From contig WHUX01000071.1 in NCBI GenBank assembly GCA_015179025.1, forward strand, positions 124,001-188,000: a DNA stretch of 64,000 nucleotides. Reading direction: 5' to 3'. Shown here piece after piece: positions 10,548 to 21,575 of the stretch; within the stretch, counting starts at the first letter, position 1, and each line of letters starts with the position of its first letter. The DNA is from Terfezia claveryi (taxonomy: Eukaryota > Ascomycota > Pezizomycetes > Pezizales > Pezizaceae). Made by a program: the position numbers and the translations under genes. Below the pieces are notes generated by a model. It made no database searches and was not told where the DNA came from. It saw only the letters and a program-made list of their open reading frames with translations.

Positions 10548-11108
10548 TGTAACGAGAGCTCAGGGGACAAGGCGACCAAGGGGTACGCCGGGGCAAGGGC
10601 AAGGCTAGGGTAACACACATATAGGGACGCTACATGTGTGACTAGAGGAGAGGCTAGGATGGGGGCAAGGGCGAGGGTAAGAGAGGCAAAGGGCAAGGGA
10701 CACAAGACACGCAGAGGCAGTTGCCGCATGTATCAAGGGAGGCAGCTATGCTGCAGAGTTGTTTGTACGAGACAAAGATGTGCACAAGGGAGGTGCATAA
10801 GCGCTGGAAGAAGCAAGGTCCTGTATTGGGTATACAAGACATTGAATGGGGATCCAATGACAGTACGAGGGACAGGCTCTATATATACATAACTCGGTTA
10901 GGGCAATGGGGGAAATAAGCTTCCCTATCTCAGAAGCCAAGCAAGGTAATGATAACACAATAACCCATCACCTACGACGCAGGTGATGTTGAGGGCAATA
11001 ATAATGATAACCCATTACCTGCGATCGCAGGTGATGATAAAAATTACAATGGTAATGACCCAGCACCTGTGATCGCAGGTGATGACAACTGAACACACGG
11101 TTGTTACA
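10548..11108 (-). repeat. LTR2, 3' LTR of element D
   Basis: 561 bp, TGTAACGAG to TTGTTACA on the plus strand. On the sense strand it begins TGTAACAACCGTGTGTTC. Its U3 holds three palindromic units of the form CACCTG-N-CAGGTG near 10968, 11013 and 11064, spaced about 45-50 bp. A TATA-like run lies near 10882-10892 and the GTTGGATC hairpin copy near 10842-10860. Confidence 0.93.
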
Positions 11109-11271
11109 CTATCCCCCCCTTAGGTTGGAGGTCCAGCGACTAGAAGGCTTGGGCACAATAACTGGCAAAATCAACACAGAAAACAACAACAACAACAAGA
11201 GCAAGAATAAGAACCCCAACTTCGAACAACAACAAGAACAAAAAAAACAACAAGGATGCAAAGTCACGACC

Positions 11272-11553
11272 TCAGTCGACTGGGCGAGGCTTTCTGGGGT
11301 ATTGCTGGTGGAACAGGATAACCAAATCCTGCGCATTCTCTAAGTCCTCTATGGGTTGCCAGGTAGTCTCCTCGTCCCCTACCCACTTGACCTTATACTG
11401 AACTCGCCCATAACGTTTTCTGGAGTCTAGTACCTCCTCAACCTCCCACTCCTCTTCACCTGCAATCACTACGGGAGGGGGTGGGGGGTGCTTTTGCCCG
11501 GGGAGGGGATCGTTGGCGGCTGGTTCAATCTCTGAGACGTGAATGACTGGGTG
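11272..11553 (-). pseudogene. Element D pol: chromodomain and C-terminus, cut off from the rest by E
   Basis: An open stretch reading VIHVSEIEPAANDPLPGQK, then the chromodomain EEEWEVEEVLDSRKRYG, VQYKVKWVGDEETTWQP, and the terminal NPRPA-like end KPRPVD with its stop at 11272-11274. There is no stop in this piece. The upstream part of the same polypeptide ends at 41892, where KDIKC continues into this fragment once E and one copy of the TSD GCAT are removed. The equivalent unbroken regions are 8285-8557 in C and 40580-40870 in G. Confidence 0.9.
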
Positions 11554-11557
11554 GCAT

Positions 11558-12012
11558 TGTGGTGGCTAGGAAGTTATTTGTGATGAGGGTAACAGCAAAA
11601 GTTATTTTTTTAGTTTGTTAGCCTCGCTGGAAAGGGGGTATATTATGCGGGGGAATTCTTGTACTTTGACACACTCATTAAGAAATATACACATCGTTTT
11701 TACGCGCATGAGGAAAGTGCTAGAATCTTCGCTTTGTTACCTTAAGACGATTGATAGGTAGCTTCGCATGCCACTGTCGATTGTCTTTTACTTTTTGAGG
11801 CTTTACTCTATCACTTGCGTATGTCGAGACACGTAAGTCTTAAGAATCGCTTATCTCTCGTTGAGATTGATCCTCGCTTATAGGATTTTTGCTTATCGTA
11901 AGAATACTCCGCGACGATTCTGCGAGATACCAGTGGATTCCGCCAGCTCATTCGACACTCCGGACATCTAAGACAGTAATAGTCACTCTGACTATTTGCG
12001 ATCTTCTTCATA
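11558..12012 (+). repeat. LTR4, 5' LTR of element E
   Basis: About 455 bp starting TGTGGTGGCTAGG and ending CTTCATA. The same sequence occurs at 35221-35333 plus 41545-41891. The two copies differ mostly at CpG sites that are kept here and read TG or CA in the right copy, for example ACGCGCATGAGG here against ATGCACATAAGG at 41581. Confidence 0.9.
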
Positions 12013-12567
12013 TTGGTCCCTTCGACTGGAGAGCTGAGGCAGTAGGATAATTGGACTTCTGTAGAATTGTTAGAACATACGTATTGATATCACTCAAAAA
12101 AAAAAATTGGTACGGAAGGAGGGGAATTGAAAAAACCCCTTTCAGCCATGATTTTGAGTGCAACCCTTACATTAAAGCCTCTAGAGGCTTTCCTGGCTTT
12201 TGTGGCTTTTATGGCTTTTGTCTCTGTGTATTTGTCCCTATTCTTTGTTCTTTGCTTGTGGCACACCTAACTCAAAAATAAGGAAAAAGAGGGAGGTGTC
12301 AAAATAATGGGCTTCATACTCGAAATTTTGTGCAGAAGAGCTGCCCAAAAAAGCATAAGAATGGGGGAAAATCGAGCAGAAAGAAGAGGAGAAGAATCAA
12401 GAGAAGACACACCTAAGCTTGAACCTACGCATATTATACATTTTTGTGGGTTGAATTCCCATAGTCAGAATTCTCGAAAGCAAGCATTTTACCCTCCATT
12501 TTATCACACACGTAGGGAGCCCTACGTGTACGATACCGTATCTTCACCTACCAAAATCAAGAAAGCC
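12013..12567 (+). other. Primer site and leader of element E
   Basis: TTGGTCCCTTCGACTGGAG begins at 12013. The complement ends in CCA preceded by GTCGAAGGGA, as the 3' end of a tRNA would, so a tRNA-primed site starting at TGG (12014) is likely; the tRNA identity is not assigned. The rest is leader without a convincing start, although the gag frame is open upstream from 12307. Confidence 0.55.
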
Positions 12568-13280
12568 ATGGAATCAAAGTCGCAGGCTCAGAATGTTCCT
12601 CAGCAATCTATGTTAGCTACTGCTTTTTCGCTATTTCCCCTTCCATTTCAGTTAGGATCTTCATATTTTGATGGCACTGATGTTACTGATTTTTTGGTAC
12701 AATGGGAGGGATTAACAATGGATTGGACTGACTTACAGCATATCAAAAAAGTTCCTCTCTATTGTGAGAAGATGATTGGTAAGTATATTAAGACACTAGA
12801 TTCATATGTGGCTGGGGAAAGTTGGGACAATTTCGTGGTCGCGCTTAAAGTAAAGTTTAAGGACGATAACAATGAGCAAATCAGGAATACGGAAACATTT
12901 CTGTAGAATCTCGTCCAGAATATGAGAAAAGAAAAGGAACCTTCATTGTCAGCTTATAGGATATTTATTTTTGAATTCATAGAGAGATCGAATCTTCTAG
13001 TGAATAAGCTAGTAATTAATGAACATACGCGAGTATTTATATTTTTGCAGGCTTTTTCTGACAAAATAGGAGATAAGCTTTGCAAACGATGCAAGATTGA
13101 TATTGATGATACTGATTCAACTGCGACTATCTGGCCAGAGCTAAAAAAGGAGGCATTGAACATATGTACGAAGGATGATTCACAGATGAGCAAGCTGTGG
13201 AAGGACAAGAAGCAAATAGAGATGAACCCTTCGGTAAAGAATCTCCCAAAGCTAAGAGAGGAATTGAAACCAAAAACATC
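12568..13280 (+). pseudogene. Element E gag, N-terminal part
   Basis: The ATG at 12568 starts MESKSQAQNVPQQS. The retrotransposon gag core follows with SYFDGTDVTDFLVQWEG, a YCEKMIGKYIK segment and AYRIFIFEFIERS. One TAG at 12904 interrupts the frame. The reading runs to about LKPKTS, where the Plavaka element enters near 13281. The remainder, starting MESRSHTKAELLDEV at 21576, looks like the coiled-coil region that follows gag in this type of element. The true start could be one of several in-frame ATGs between 12307 and 12568. I chose 12568 because homology-like sequence begins there. Confidence 0.75.
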
Positions 13281-13401
13281 AGCAAAAATAATATTTGCGT
13301 CCTGTGCGTCCGACGCTTGTAACGCATGGGACGATAACTCAAGATCAGGACGAGAACGCTTGGTTCGTGAGCGTCCCGACGCACTAGGACGCTGTACCTA
13401 C

Positions 13402-13610
13402 ACCTGGGATGCAACGTCAATGCTTGGCAGTTGCTGTCGTGTCTGGGACGTCATGGGATGTTGATCACACGCCTGAGACGCAACATCAATTCTTGGCAGT
13501 TGCTCTCGCTTCTGGGACGTACTGGGATGTTGCTCACATGCCTGGGATGCAAGACCAATTCTTGGCAGTTGCTCTTACGTCTGGAACCCACTGGGACATT
13601 GCCCCCGCGT
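13402..13610. repeat. 69-bp subterminal tandem repeat of the Plavaka element
   Basis: The phrase TTGGCAGTTGCT recurs at 13424, 13492 and 13562, giving about three units of 68-70 bp, each with GGGACGT/GGGATGT and GCCTGGGATGCAA words. Subterminal repeats of this kind are common transposase-binding arrays. Together with the GGACG-rich right end (21430-21560) they probably mark the element termini. No gene is supported here, although frames stay open through the repeats. Confidence 0.7.
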
Positions 13611-14009
13611 TTGTAATGCAAGCCTTGATGGCAAGGTATATCCCGACGCATTTGGTCGGTGAACCCACGTCTTGGACGTCTATGTAAGGTGCGCATGCAT
13701 CCCTGATATTAATCCGAATTGCACAACCGTTCATGACGCTGTTTCACTAACGACCTTCTTCACCAACGCTTGCGCACATGTCCGCCCGTCCTCAACTCAG
13801 GCCTCCTTCTGATCTCACATCCGTAACGATGGGCTCCCGCCCTTTTACGTCGGGAAAACATCACTCGCCATTGTACAGGTTCTACTTTGATATCGGAATT
13901 ATATGGTATTTAACTTCTAGCTAGCTAATCAATGCACAAAAAAAAACAATAAAAAAAAGCAAAAAATACATATAGCAAAAAAAAAAAACCCCTATAAATC
14001 CTGGGTACT

Positions 14010-15641
14010 TATTCTTCATCCAGGTCATCTTCATTGTCGCTCTCCTCTTCATCATTGGTCTTCTCGTTTTCATTGGCTTCACATTCGAGGTCGAGTTAGC
14101 CTTGGGTGACTAGTTATGAGTATATAGAAAGACCTAAAACTTACAGAAGTGGTCTTGATCCTTGCCCTGGTCGCTCTGCAGCCGAAAGGCGTCGGGAATC
14201 CTTTGCCTCGCAAGCTGAATTGCTTGTGTGGCCTCGTGAAGTTCCTGTGTGAGCTCGGCCTCAAAGGCCGAGGTATCACCGATTTTCAGGGGTTGGTCTG
14301 ATTCCAGACTCCCCTTTTACAGTAAGGTAGCCAAACGTGTGCGTATATTGGCCTTTATGGCCGCCAATAGAAGCGTACGCACGTTGCTGGGGTGGGCATT
14401 CCAGGTGGCCAAAAACCGTTTATATGTCGCTATACACGTCAGAAAGTTATCTCCCTACGTCGGATTAGAAGTACATACTGACTGTCATATCATATTTGAA
14501 AACCTCCGTTTTCGGAGGTTCTACATATACCCCTGTCGTCCATGCCTTTAGGCAATGACGCATCGCAGAGGCCACCAGGCAAATGAACACTTCATTGATT
14601 CAATCAAAGAAGGTTGCATCGAAGTTCCCCTGCATTTTAATCGTGACGAAATATTTTCAGAAAATGATCTCCCTGATTTCGGTGGCTCGGAAATGCCTCT
14701 GGTGGGTCTGTATGGGTATTAATCATGTTAGACATGTCAGGCTTCCGACGCTGGAAGGAAGTTTTACCTCTCGTCCATCCTCCCGGCAAATGAAGCGATT
14801 CTGTACTAACAGGTAGTTCACTTGCGTACCTATCTCACCTTGAGACAGCTTGTTCAACCCGAAGAGCTCCACAATGCTGTGTTTATATTCGTAAACCAGA
14901 TGTGATCTAGTTCGTGAATGTATGCTGCGGAGCTGTAATGCCTTAGATTAAGATCTGACATTACAGATAGGGAACATTACATACATGGGTGTTTGCTAGT
15001 TTCATACGGTTTAGTACTTGGCCAGTTTCCTGTTGGGCCTTGATCCAGCTTACGGACAACAATTGCTGGATTTCCTCTGCATTGAGCATTGGATTTCCGA
15101 ACAAAGTATAGACCCGTACATGCGAGGCCGCTTATGACGTTAGTTCCTTGTATTGCTCTGGAATCGTGAAAAATGACCTTGATTTCGGTCCGACGCGAGG
15201 CGGCTTCGGCACCCTGTAGTCAAGCTGTATTTGATCTTCGGAGTCCAAGCTGAACCTATCACTTAGCGCATTACTCAAACTGAGTCCACTCATACTGGAC
15301 TCAGTACGTAGCCACTCTCTGCCAGCAGAGAGCGGTAGTGAAGAGGACTACATCATGGTTAGCCAGACTCATCATGATTTAGGTAGGGGCATACTTACTC
15401 GCTGCCTGGAACTCAGTGGGTGTGCTGTAGAACTTGGTGGGAGCGGTGTACTGTAATCAATGCGCACTTTTCGTGTGAGATGTGCTCCATCTGACGCAGC
15501 ACGTCGTTTGGAGGACTGTGCCAGATGAGGAGGCTGTAGACTAGTCTCTTCATTTTCATCCTCTTCGTCCTCTTCCGTAAGTGCTTGACGTCTAGAGCCA
15601 CTTGGTGAACTTTGGATCTTTTTAGGTCTTCGTTCGGACAT
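14010..15641 (-). pseudogene. Plavaka accessory gene 2, at least five exons, possible DUF6532-like protein
   Basis: The ATG at 15641 gives MSERRPKKIQSSPSGSRRQ, followed by an acidic patch (TEEDEEDENEE). Four GT..AG introns can be read on the minus strand: 15398-15348, 14984-14933, 14767-14708 and 14144-14101 (44-60 bp). Exon 2 contains NPMLNAEEIQQLL, exon 3 HSIVELFGLNKLS, and exon 4 the helix LVASAMRHCLKAWTTG. A helix-rich exon (ELTQELHEATQAIQLARQR) and a very acidic end finish at the stop 14012-14010. Stops at a few codons make it a probable pseudogene. The LVASAMRHCLKAW stretch recalls DUF6532 of Agaricomycetes, from memory and with low confidence. Function unknown. Confidence 0.55.
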
Positions 15642-16112
15642 TATGTACAGGGATGGGGAACAAAGAGGATAACAGGGATATGTGAACAGGGATGGGGATA
15701 TGTGAAAGGGATGGGGATGGCAAGTTGAGGGGAGAAGTCGGGAATTTAGTCCATTGTGTTCATGACCCAGTCTGGGTTGGCACTTCATAACCCGCCTAAC
15801 TACTTCCATTGCTATCTATTTCCTTCAATGGCAACCCTATCTAGATAAACACCTGACTCAACCAGACCAAAACCTGACTAATCATAAAAAGACCCTACTA
15901 ACCCTAAATAAATCCGACTAACCTGAAAAAAACCCGAAAGATTAGAAGAGGTGAAAGATTATCCCTGACAGGAAAACAAAAAGAAAAAAGAAAAAAAGAA
16001 AAAAACCCACCACGATGTACAAAGTCATTCATGCATGCTGACTATTTATCGTCTCCCAATGGTATTGGGCTACGTTCAACCCGCGAACTTTGCTCACTAC
16101 CCGTCGAACGCC

Positions 16113-17223
16113 CTAGAGTCGATTCAATCGAGTAGCCCGACGCTCTACGGCTACCACCTGATATGCCTTGACGAGTTGCGGACCATAGGTAATTTTTGGC
16201 CGTTTGAGGCATAGAATGTAGCAGTAATCCTCATCATCGGAATCGATGATGCCTGCATTTGGGAAGAGGTGCTTGTGCTCCTTCTTGATATCGCTCAGGG
16301 TTTCCCGCTGGCGGTCCACTCTTCCACGGAGTTCATACTTGCGTTGTTCGAAAGTATGGTCTTTTGTAGGCATCCGACGCCGACGGACCCCAGCGACATT
16401 GTGTACGTTCGCATCAGAATCCTCGGCAAAATCTTCATATTCGTTCCGGGGGATAAACTTCTCAAGTTCGAAGTAAGGACGGGCTCGGGGGGGGGGTATT
16501 GGCTCTTGGGGGTACAGAATGGAGTAAAACCATTAGGCGTACTGGGTCACTTTTAGACATTCGGAAAAATGCCTTCACCTCCGCGTTAGAATGGAGACCG
16601 GTATAGTCGGTAGGAAAGCTGAGGTTCGGAGGGTTCGGGTCCTTGAGTGCACCCAAAATTTCTCGAACCTTTCTATCGGCAGGAACATGAGCTTTGACTA
16701 TGTCCCAAATCCCGTCTAGAGTCTTTGTCTGAATAACCACTAAATTCCTCCGATCCCGTTCATCCCAGATCCACCCGTTGATATCCCTATGCTCTGCTAT
16801 CTCAGGATCACACACCCAGAATGCCACCGCGGTCCCTGCAGCTTCGTCAGTGTCGGAGATGTCGTCTTCTTCATCGGAGTTCTCGTGAGCATGTGCCCTC
16901 TTTCAAGCATGCTTGATAGCCAGGTTTTTGGAAGTCTCAGAACGTTTTTTCAGGCAATCTTGTAGCAGTACCTCCAGTGCCTTTTTGTGGGACTCGGACC
17001 CACCAGCCAGTCGATTCCTCATGGAAGTCCTAAATCCAGTTAGGCTGTGAGCAGCAATGATAAGAGCATCTTTCTCATTTTGGCTTGCTGAGGCCCAACT
17101 TCGAATTGAATGTTGGGCACAATAGTCCTTGACAGCATTGCGCCATGATGTGTAGTCGGCATCTCGAGTGTCCCACCCCAAGTCAGTCTTCGAGTTCTGA
17201 ATTAGGTTTTTAGGAGTAACCAT
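16113..17223 (-). pseudogene. Plavaka accessory gene 1, unknown protein
   Basis: The ATG at 17223 gives MVTPKNLIQNSKTDLGWDTR. About 250 codons stay in one frame with one TGA (about 16903, probably a former CGA) and end in the run of nine G at 16488-16496, where the frame shifts. The reading then continues as LEKFIPRNEYEDFAEDSD and KKEHKHLFPNAGIIDSDDED to 16113. Segments GWIWDERDRRNLVVIQ and VKAHVPADRKVREILG look like an ordinary folded protein. I do not recognise the family. The gene is divergent from the transposase, with the 840-bp gap between them, and is carried inside the transposon. Confidence 0.55.
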
Positions 17224-18063
17224 TAGGGTTAAATATAGGTCGTGTTAGTCTAGTCTGAGTTAGTCGGGTTGTCTTCCTTATACGTCGGGTGTGAGTTTGG
17301 GTAAATAGAGGATTACCTTATAGGGAAATATGCCTAAATAAGTGATATCTTGGTGTTGCGCTCAACGCAAAGGTGGCTGTTGTGGATACGGTACATAGAG
17401 TAGGAATGATGATTGACATGACTACACGACGGGGTACGCCGGGTCTTTTATACTACATTGGCGATGGCCTTTGAAATCATAACCGTTTGTGGTCAAACTT
17501 CAAAACGAATACAATGTAATGCACCTACCGGGTCATGTCCAAACACGACGGCACTAGGCTGACCAACTTAGGGTGAATTTGATCACAAACGCATGGGTCT
17601 ATGAATTTACCGGGTCATGTCCAAACCCGACGGCACTAGGCTGGCCAACTTAGGGTGAATTTGATCACAAACGCATGGGTCTAGATACACAATACGGCAA
17701 TATGTACAACACAAACAACTTCGCTTTAATTATTCCGAGATTTCCGGAGTAATGATTTATAAATAACTCTCTTATATATCTTTTATATATTATGAGTTAT
17801 GGTGTAGTGGTTTGGGCTTATGTTTGAGTTGATTTTTTTGTATATGTTTTAAGGCCCACATTCGATTCTTCTTCCTTTTCTACTTTTATTTTCATATTTC
17901 GCCAAAGAACTCGATGTCGAAACCCGACAGCACTAGACCAACTCCCGACGAGCTAGATCTACTTAAATTCAACCCGACTAGCTAAATTTGAAACTGAACT
18001 TCTCTTTTTACCACTCACCAAAGAAATAGGAATCTACCCAACTTCGAGATACCAACTGCAAAA
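17224..18063. promoter_or_regulatory. Divergent intergenic region of the Plavaka element with a direct repeat
   Basis: Non-coding gap between accessory gene 1 (-) and the transposase (+). It contains a direct repeat of about 74 bp (17528-17601 and 17610-17683) with CCGGGTCATGTCCAAAC and CGGCACTAGGCT, and an AT-rich stretch with TATATATC/TATATATTATG near 17774-17795. Promoters for both directions are expected here. No gene is seen. Confidence 0.5.
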
Positions 18064-21000
18064 ATGAATAGCAACAAAAGCCATTGTCCCTGGTGCAATA
18101 GTAAGTATGCTTCTTGGGGAGCATATTCTAATCATCTAGAGAACAAACATCCCGACAAAGTCGGGCAGACATTCACCACTTCTGTGCGTCAGCAAACCAA
18201 CATCCCGCAGCATACAGAGGCCCAGATAGAACAATCAGGCCCCGTATTGACCTACGAAGGTGAGGCTTCTCGCTGACACATTTCAGATATTGATCAGGCT
18301 AACTCTAGATGGTGAAGGTTATGGCAGTAGGATTTCAGATAATGATGAGGATGACTTAGGTCAAGATATTGATGAGGATGACCTCGGCCGAATACAATAA
18401 CTCTATGGAGATTTTGTGCCTGTGCAACATGATGATATTGATGATCCGGCAAATGACTCAGATGCAGAACCAATTCACGAATTATCCAATTCCCCCCCCA
18501 CCAACGCATATAATACCGACGTGATTCGGCAGCTGCCGGGCAGATATCATGCTGGCAAACCACTCCGAGACTATCCATTTCAGAATCAGCGCTTGGCCGA
18601 ATACAATCATCTCCATCCATTCCATAATGCACGAGATTATAAGCTTGCCCGGTTTTTCACCCTCAGCAAGGTCCCAAAAACGAGGATTGACAATTTCTTC
18701 CGGGACAATATTTTGCAGAGATCACCGGCTGGCATTCCGACGTCAAGTGTCTCTTTCAAATCGGGGTACACATTGTGGAAGCAAATGGACAAAATGGTTG
18801 CGGATCCTGAGTGGAACACAGGATCCGTTCAATATGCGTTAAGACCCAAGTCAGATTTCTACTACCGCAATATAATAGATTGCATTAAATATCTATTGCG
18901 GCAGAGAGCATTTGTGACCCATGTGGTCTGGGAACCGGTGAGGTTATTTAACAAGGATAACGACCGAATATATTTGGAGATGAATACAGGATCTTGGTGG
19001 TGGGACCAACAGGTATGCACTGTAATTACCCTACTATGGATTCTTACTTACGTCTTACAGAAGCTCATTCCTGTCGGGTCTACATTGGTCCCTGTCCTTT
19101 TAGCGTCGGACCAGACGCATCTCACCAACTTTTCTGGGGACAAGAAATTATGGCCCCTATACATGAGCATAGGGAATATAAAGTCCAGTATACGCAATAA
19201 ACCGACTATGAATGCTTGGATCCCAATTGCACTATTACCCATCCCCCGAGACGTCTCGACAAAATTCCTGGGAACCCTACAGAAGCCCAGGAATTGGACG
19301 CCCTCCAGGTTACGCATAAGATACTGAGCTCCATTCTCAGTCCCTTAGCTGACGCAAGTCAGCAAGGGATTGACATGGTATGTTGTGATGAGAAGGTACG
19401 CAAATGCATGCCTAGGTTATCTGCCTGGCTGGCAGACCACATGGAGAATGTCATGATCCATGGAATTCTCTCAAATCGATGCCCGGTCTGCATTGCCCCA
19501 CGCAATGAATTTGGGGACCTTCCAGACACACCATACAATATACGGCAGCATTCCCGGTATGCCACGGCATTTCATAAATCCAACCTGCAGGTGCTAGAAT
19601 CTGACAGGGTTAAGAGGATCAACAACGCCCTTTGGCATATCCCCAACTGCGAACCTCATACTCTTTTTCGCAGGGATACTTTGCACACACTTCTCCTGGG
19701 CATGCTTACCCACCTCATGAAATGGAACCAGGAATTCCTGGATCACGTCGGACAGCTCACGGTATTTGATCACATATGGTCACGATTACACCCCTTCCCG
19801 GGTTTTACAAGACCAAACAAGGCCTACCGTGCTGTCTCACAATGGCAGGGGAAAGAAATGCGGAATCTGCTACGGGTACTGCTGGCCGTCTTCACGGCTG
19901 CACTAAGCCAGACATCTGACGCTCATATGATCGCTACCCGACACAAGGCATCTTGCCGTAAGGCAATCTTGTGTGTTCGGTATTTAACCGATTTTATTCT
20001 GGTCGCACAATACAAGGTGCACACCCCGGGGACAATACAATCAATGAGGGATTACCTCGAGGACTTTCACAAGTACAAAGAAGTATTTCTCCGGTTTCGG
20101 GCAACCAAGTCCTCCAGGGCCGCCGCGATGATGGCATCGAAAGACCTTCGTGCGGAATATCACCGACTGCTCGCGTCGGATGAATTAGGTCCTGCCATAC
20201 TGACTAAACGCCGAAAGCTTCAGGAGGAGCAGGCACAAGAAAATGAGGAATTGGTGAATGACACGCTGACCAGTGGGGCACACTACAATTTTCCGAAAAT
20301 GCATTTGATTTCGCATTTTGCAGATCAAATAGCCAAGTATGGATCACTTCCCCAATATTCGATGGAGATTTGTGAGGCCTCCCATAAGCCTCTGAAAGAC
20401 GCATACCGGCGGAGCAATCATGTCCATGCCATGCCCCAAATCATTCACGCTTACACACGGGCACACAGTTTCACTATGCGGGAAAGGAATCTTGAGCAAT
20501 GGATTCGTGATCTACCAAACATGCCCGATGCAATACGTACCATCGTTACTCCCCCACGTCTGAGTTTACATCTGCCTAGCGACGCTGACCCTGAGATTAT
20601 AAGAACTAAGTTGCAAGGACAGTTAACTGTAAAAGATATACATGATCTTGAGACTTTGTAGACCCACTACAAACTACCTGACCTATTAACGCTTACGGCT
20701 AGGTATCTTGCACGGTACCCTTACCGTCAATCATCCGACCCCGAAACCGACGTGGCCCGTCTCATGGATGCACCCCTCGAAGCATTCATCACACTTCAAG
20801 TTTCTGTTCCGACCTTTAATGATGATGGACAGATGATACACCATCTACGCTGCACAGGAGGTAAGTTATTCCGCAACCAAGACAAAAGACATGACTGGGT
20901 GTTTGTCTGACGTCATAAGTCCTCAAAGGGGAAAGTCCCCGGTGGACTTGATGGCAGGGTTCCTGCCAAACTAAATGCTTTGTTTAAACTACGAGACATA

Positions 21001-21237
21001 GCAGCCAAAAATACGTACCGCCTTGCTCATGTTTCACTAATGACCATAGTCGGATCATCGATACCAGACGGCCCAGAGGGGATGGTGCGCGTCGGGCTGC
21101 CATGGAAGAATCATATGATATCAATTGCAGATATAGAAGGCATGGCCCACCTAGTCCCGATCAAGGATGAGGAGCTTTATATTGTAAACAACTGCATTGA
21201 TCTTCATATATGGAATGATATTCATGACGGAAACTAG
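18064..21237 (+). pseudogene. Plavaka transposase with N-terminal C2H2 zinc finger (frameshift and stops)
   Basis: The ATG at 18064 begins a C2H2 finger: C8-x2-C11-x12-H24-x4-H29. After a frame change between about 18276 and 18310 (an intron or an indel) an acidic region leads to RYHAGKPLRDYPF and RFFTLSKVPKTRIDNF. A 48-bp GT..AG intron (19013-19060) splits WWWDQQ from KLIPVGSTLVPVLLASD. The core motif ASDQTHLTNFSGDKK follows at about 19110. Near 19245 a C-run shifts the frame. From there QGIDMVCCDEKVRKC, NRCPVCIAPRNEFGD and SMEICEASHKPLKDAY run to 20661. In-frame stops at 20659 and about 20908 precede a C-terminal part ending at 21237. It moved the element by cut-and-paste, but this copy is dead. 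Confidence 0.85.
19013..19060 (+). other. Spliceosomal intron in the Plavaka transposase
   Basis: GTATGC at the 5' end and CTTACAG at the 3' end, 48 bp. Translation through it gives the hydrophobic string VCTVITLLWILTYVLQ, which does not fit the family. Removing it joins WWWDQQ to KLIPVGST. Because the length is a multiple of three, an ORF caller reads straight through it. Confidence 0.8.
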
Positions 21238-21570
21238 CTAGCAGAACAATAAATAAAGATATAGCTAGCACAACAATAAAAGAAGTTGAATAGAATATTT
21301 TGCAGTCAAAGAATTAAATGTCATACACGTGATATCTAGGAAGTAACATAGACTGAGTCAGATCATCTGACGGAATACGGGCAAGGAATATACGTCCAAC
21401 GGCATTGCAGTGACTAATCGCGTCAGGATTTTGTTGCGACGCAGCGGGGGCGTTAGTGACATCCAGATTTTGTCGCGACAAATAGGGACGTCCGGACGTA
21501 CAGGACGCACAGGACGAAAACTCGCGTCCAGACGCTTGGTGGTACGTCCTGACGCACATTTTTTTTTGCT
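21238..21570. other. Right terminal region of the Plavaka element
   Basis: Untranslated. From about 21420 it is dense in GACG/CGTC words (GGACGTCCGGACGTACAGGACG and similar, split over 21488-21560) that match the left terminal region in inverted orientation. It ends in GACGCACATTTTTTTTTGCT. No gene is seen. Confidence 0.65.
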
Positions 21571-21575
21571 AATGA

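Larger units (their letters stand above)
13281..21570 (+). mobile_element. Plavaka-type DNA transposon with transposase and two opposite-strand genes
   Basis: About 8.3 kb interrupting gag of E. The left end AGCAAAAATAATATTTGCGTC and the complement of the right end, AGCAAAAAAAAATGTGCGTC, form imperfect terminal inverted repeats, followed inside by many GGACG/CGTCC words. No clear TSD is seen (ATC against AAT next to the ends), so the boundaries are good to perhaps ten bases. The transposase (18064-21237, +) carries an N-terminal zinc finger and the ASDQTHLTNFSGDKK motif typical of Plavaka elements of Agaricomycetes. Two genes on the minus strand (17223-16113 and 15641-14010) lie in the left half. 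Confidence 0.8.

Noticed and set aside
14010..17223. TET/JBP, SRA or protease-type accessory domains in the Plavaka minus-strand genes.
   Set aside because: No HxD dioxygenase or other catalytic motif could be seen in the translated exons.
13281..21570. A clean TSD for the Plavaka element, such as TAAT next to 13288 and 21571.
   Set aside because: TAAT also occurs inside the candidate inverted repeat, and moving the boundary there breaks the AGCAAAAA match. The ends stay approximate.
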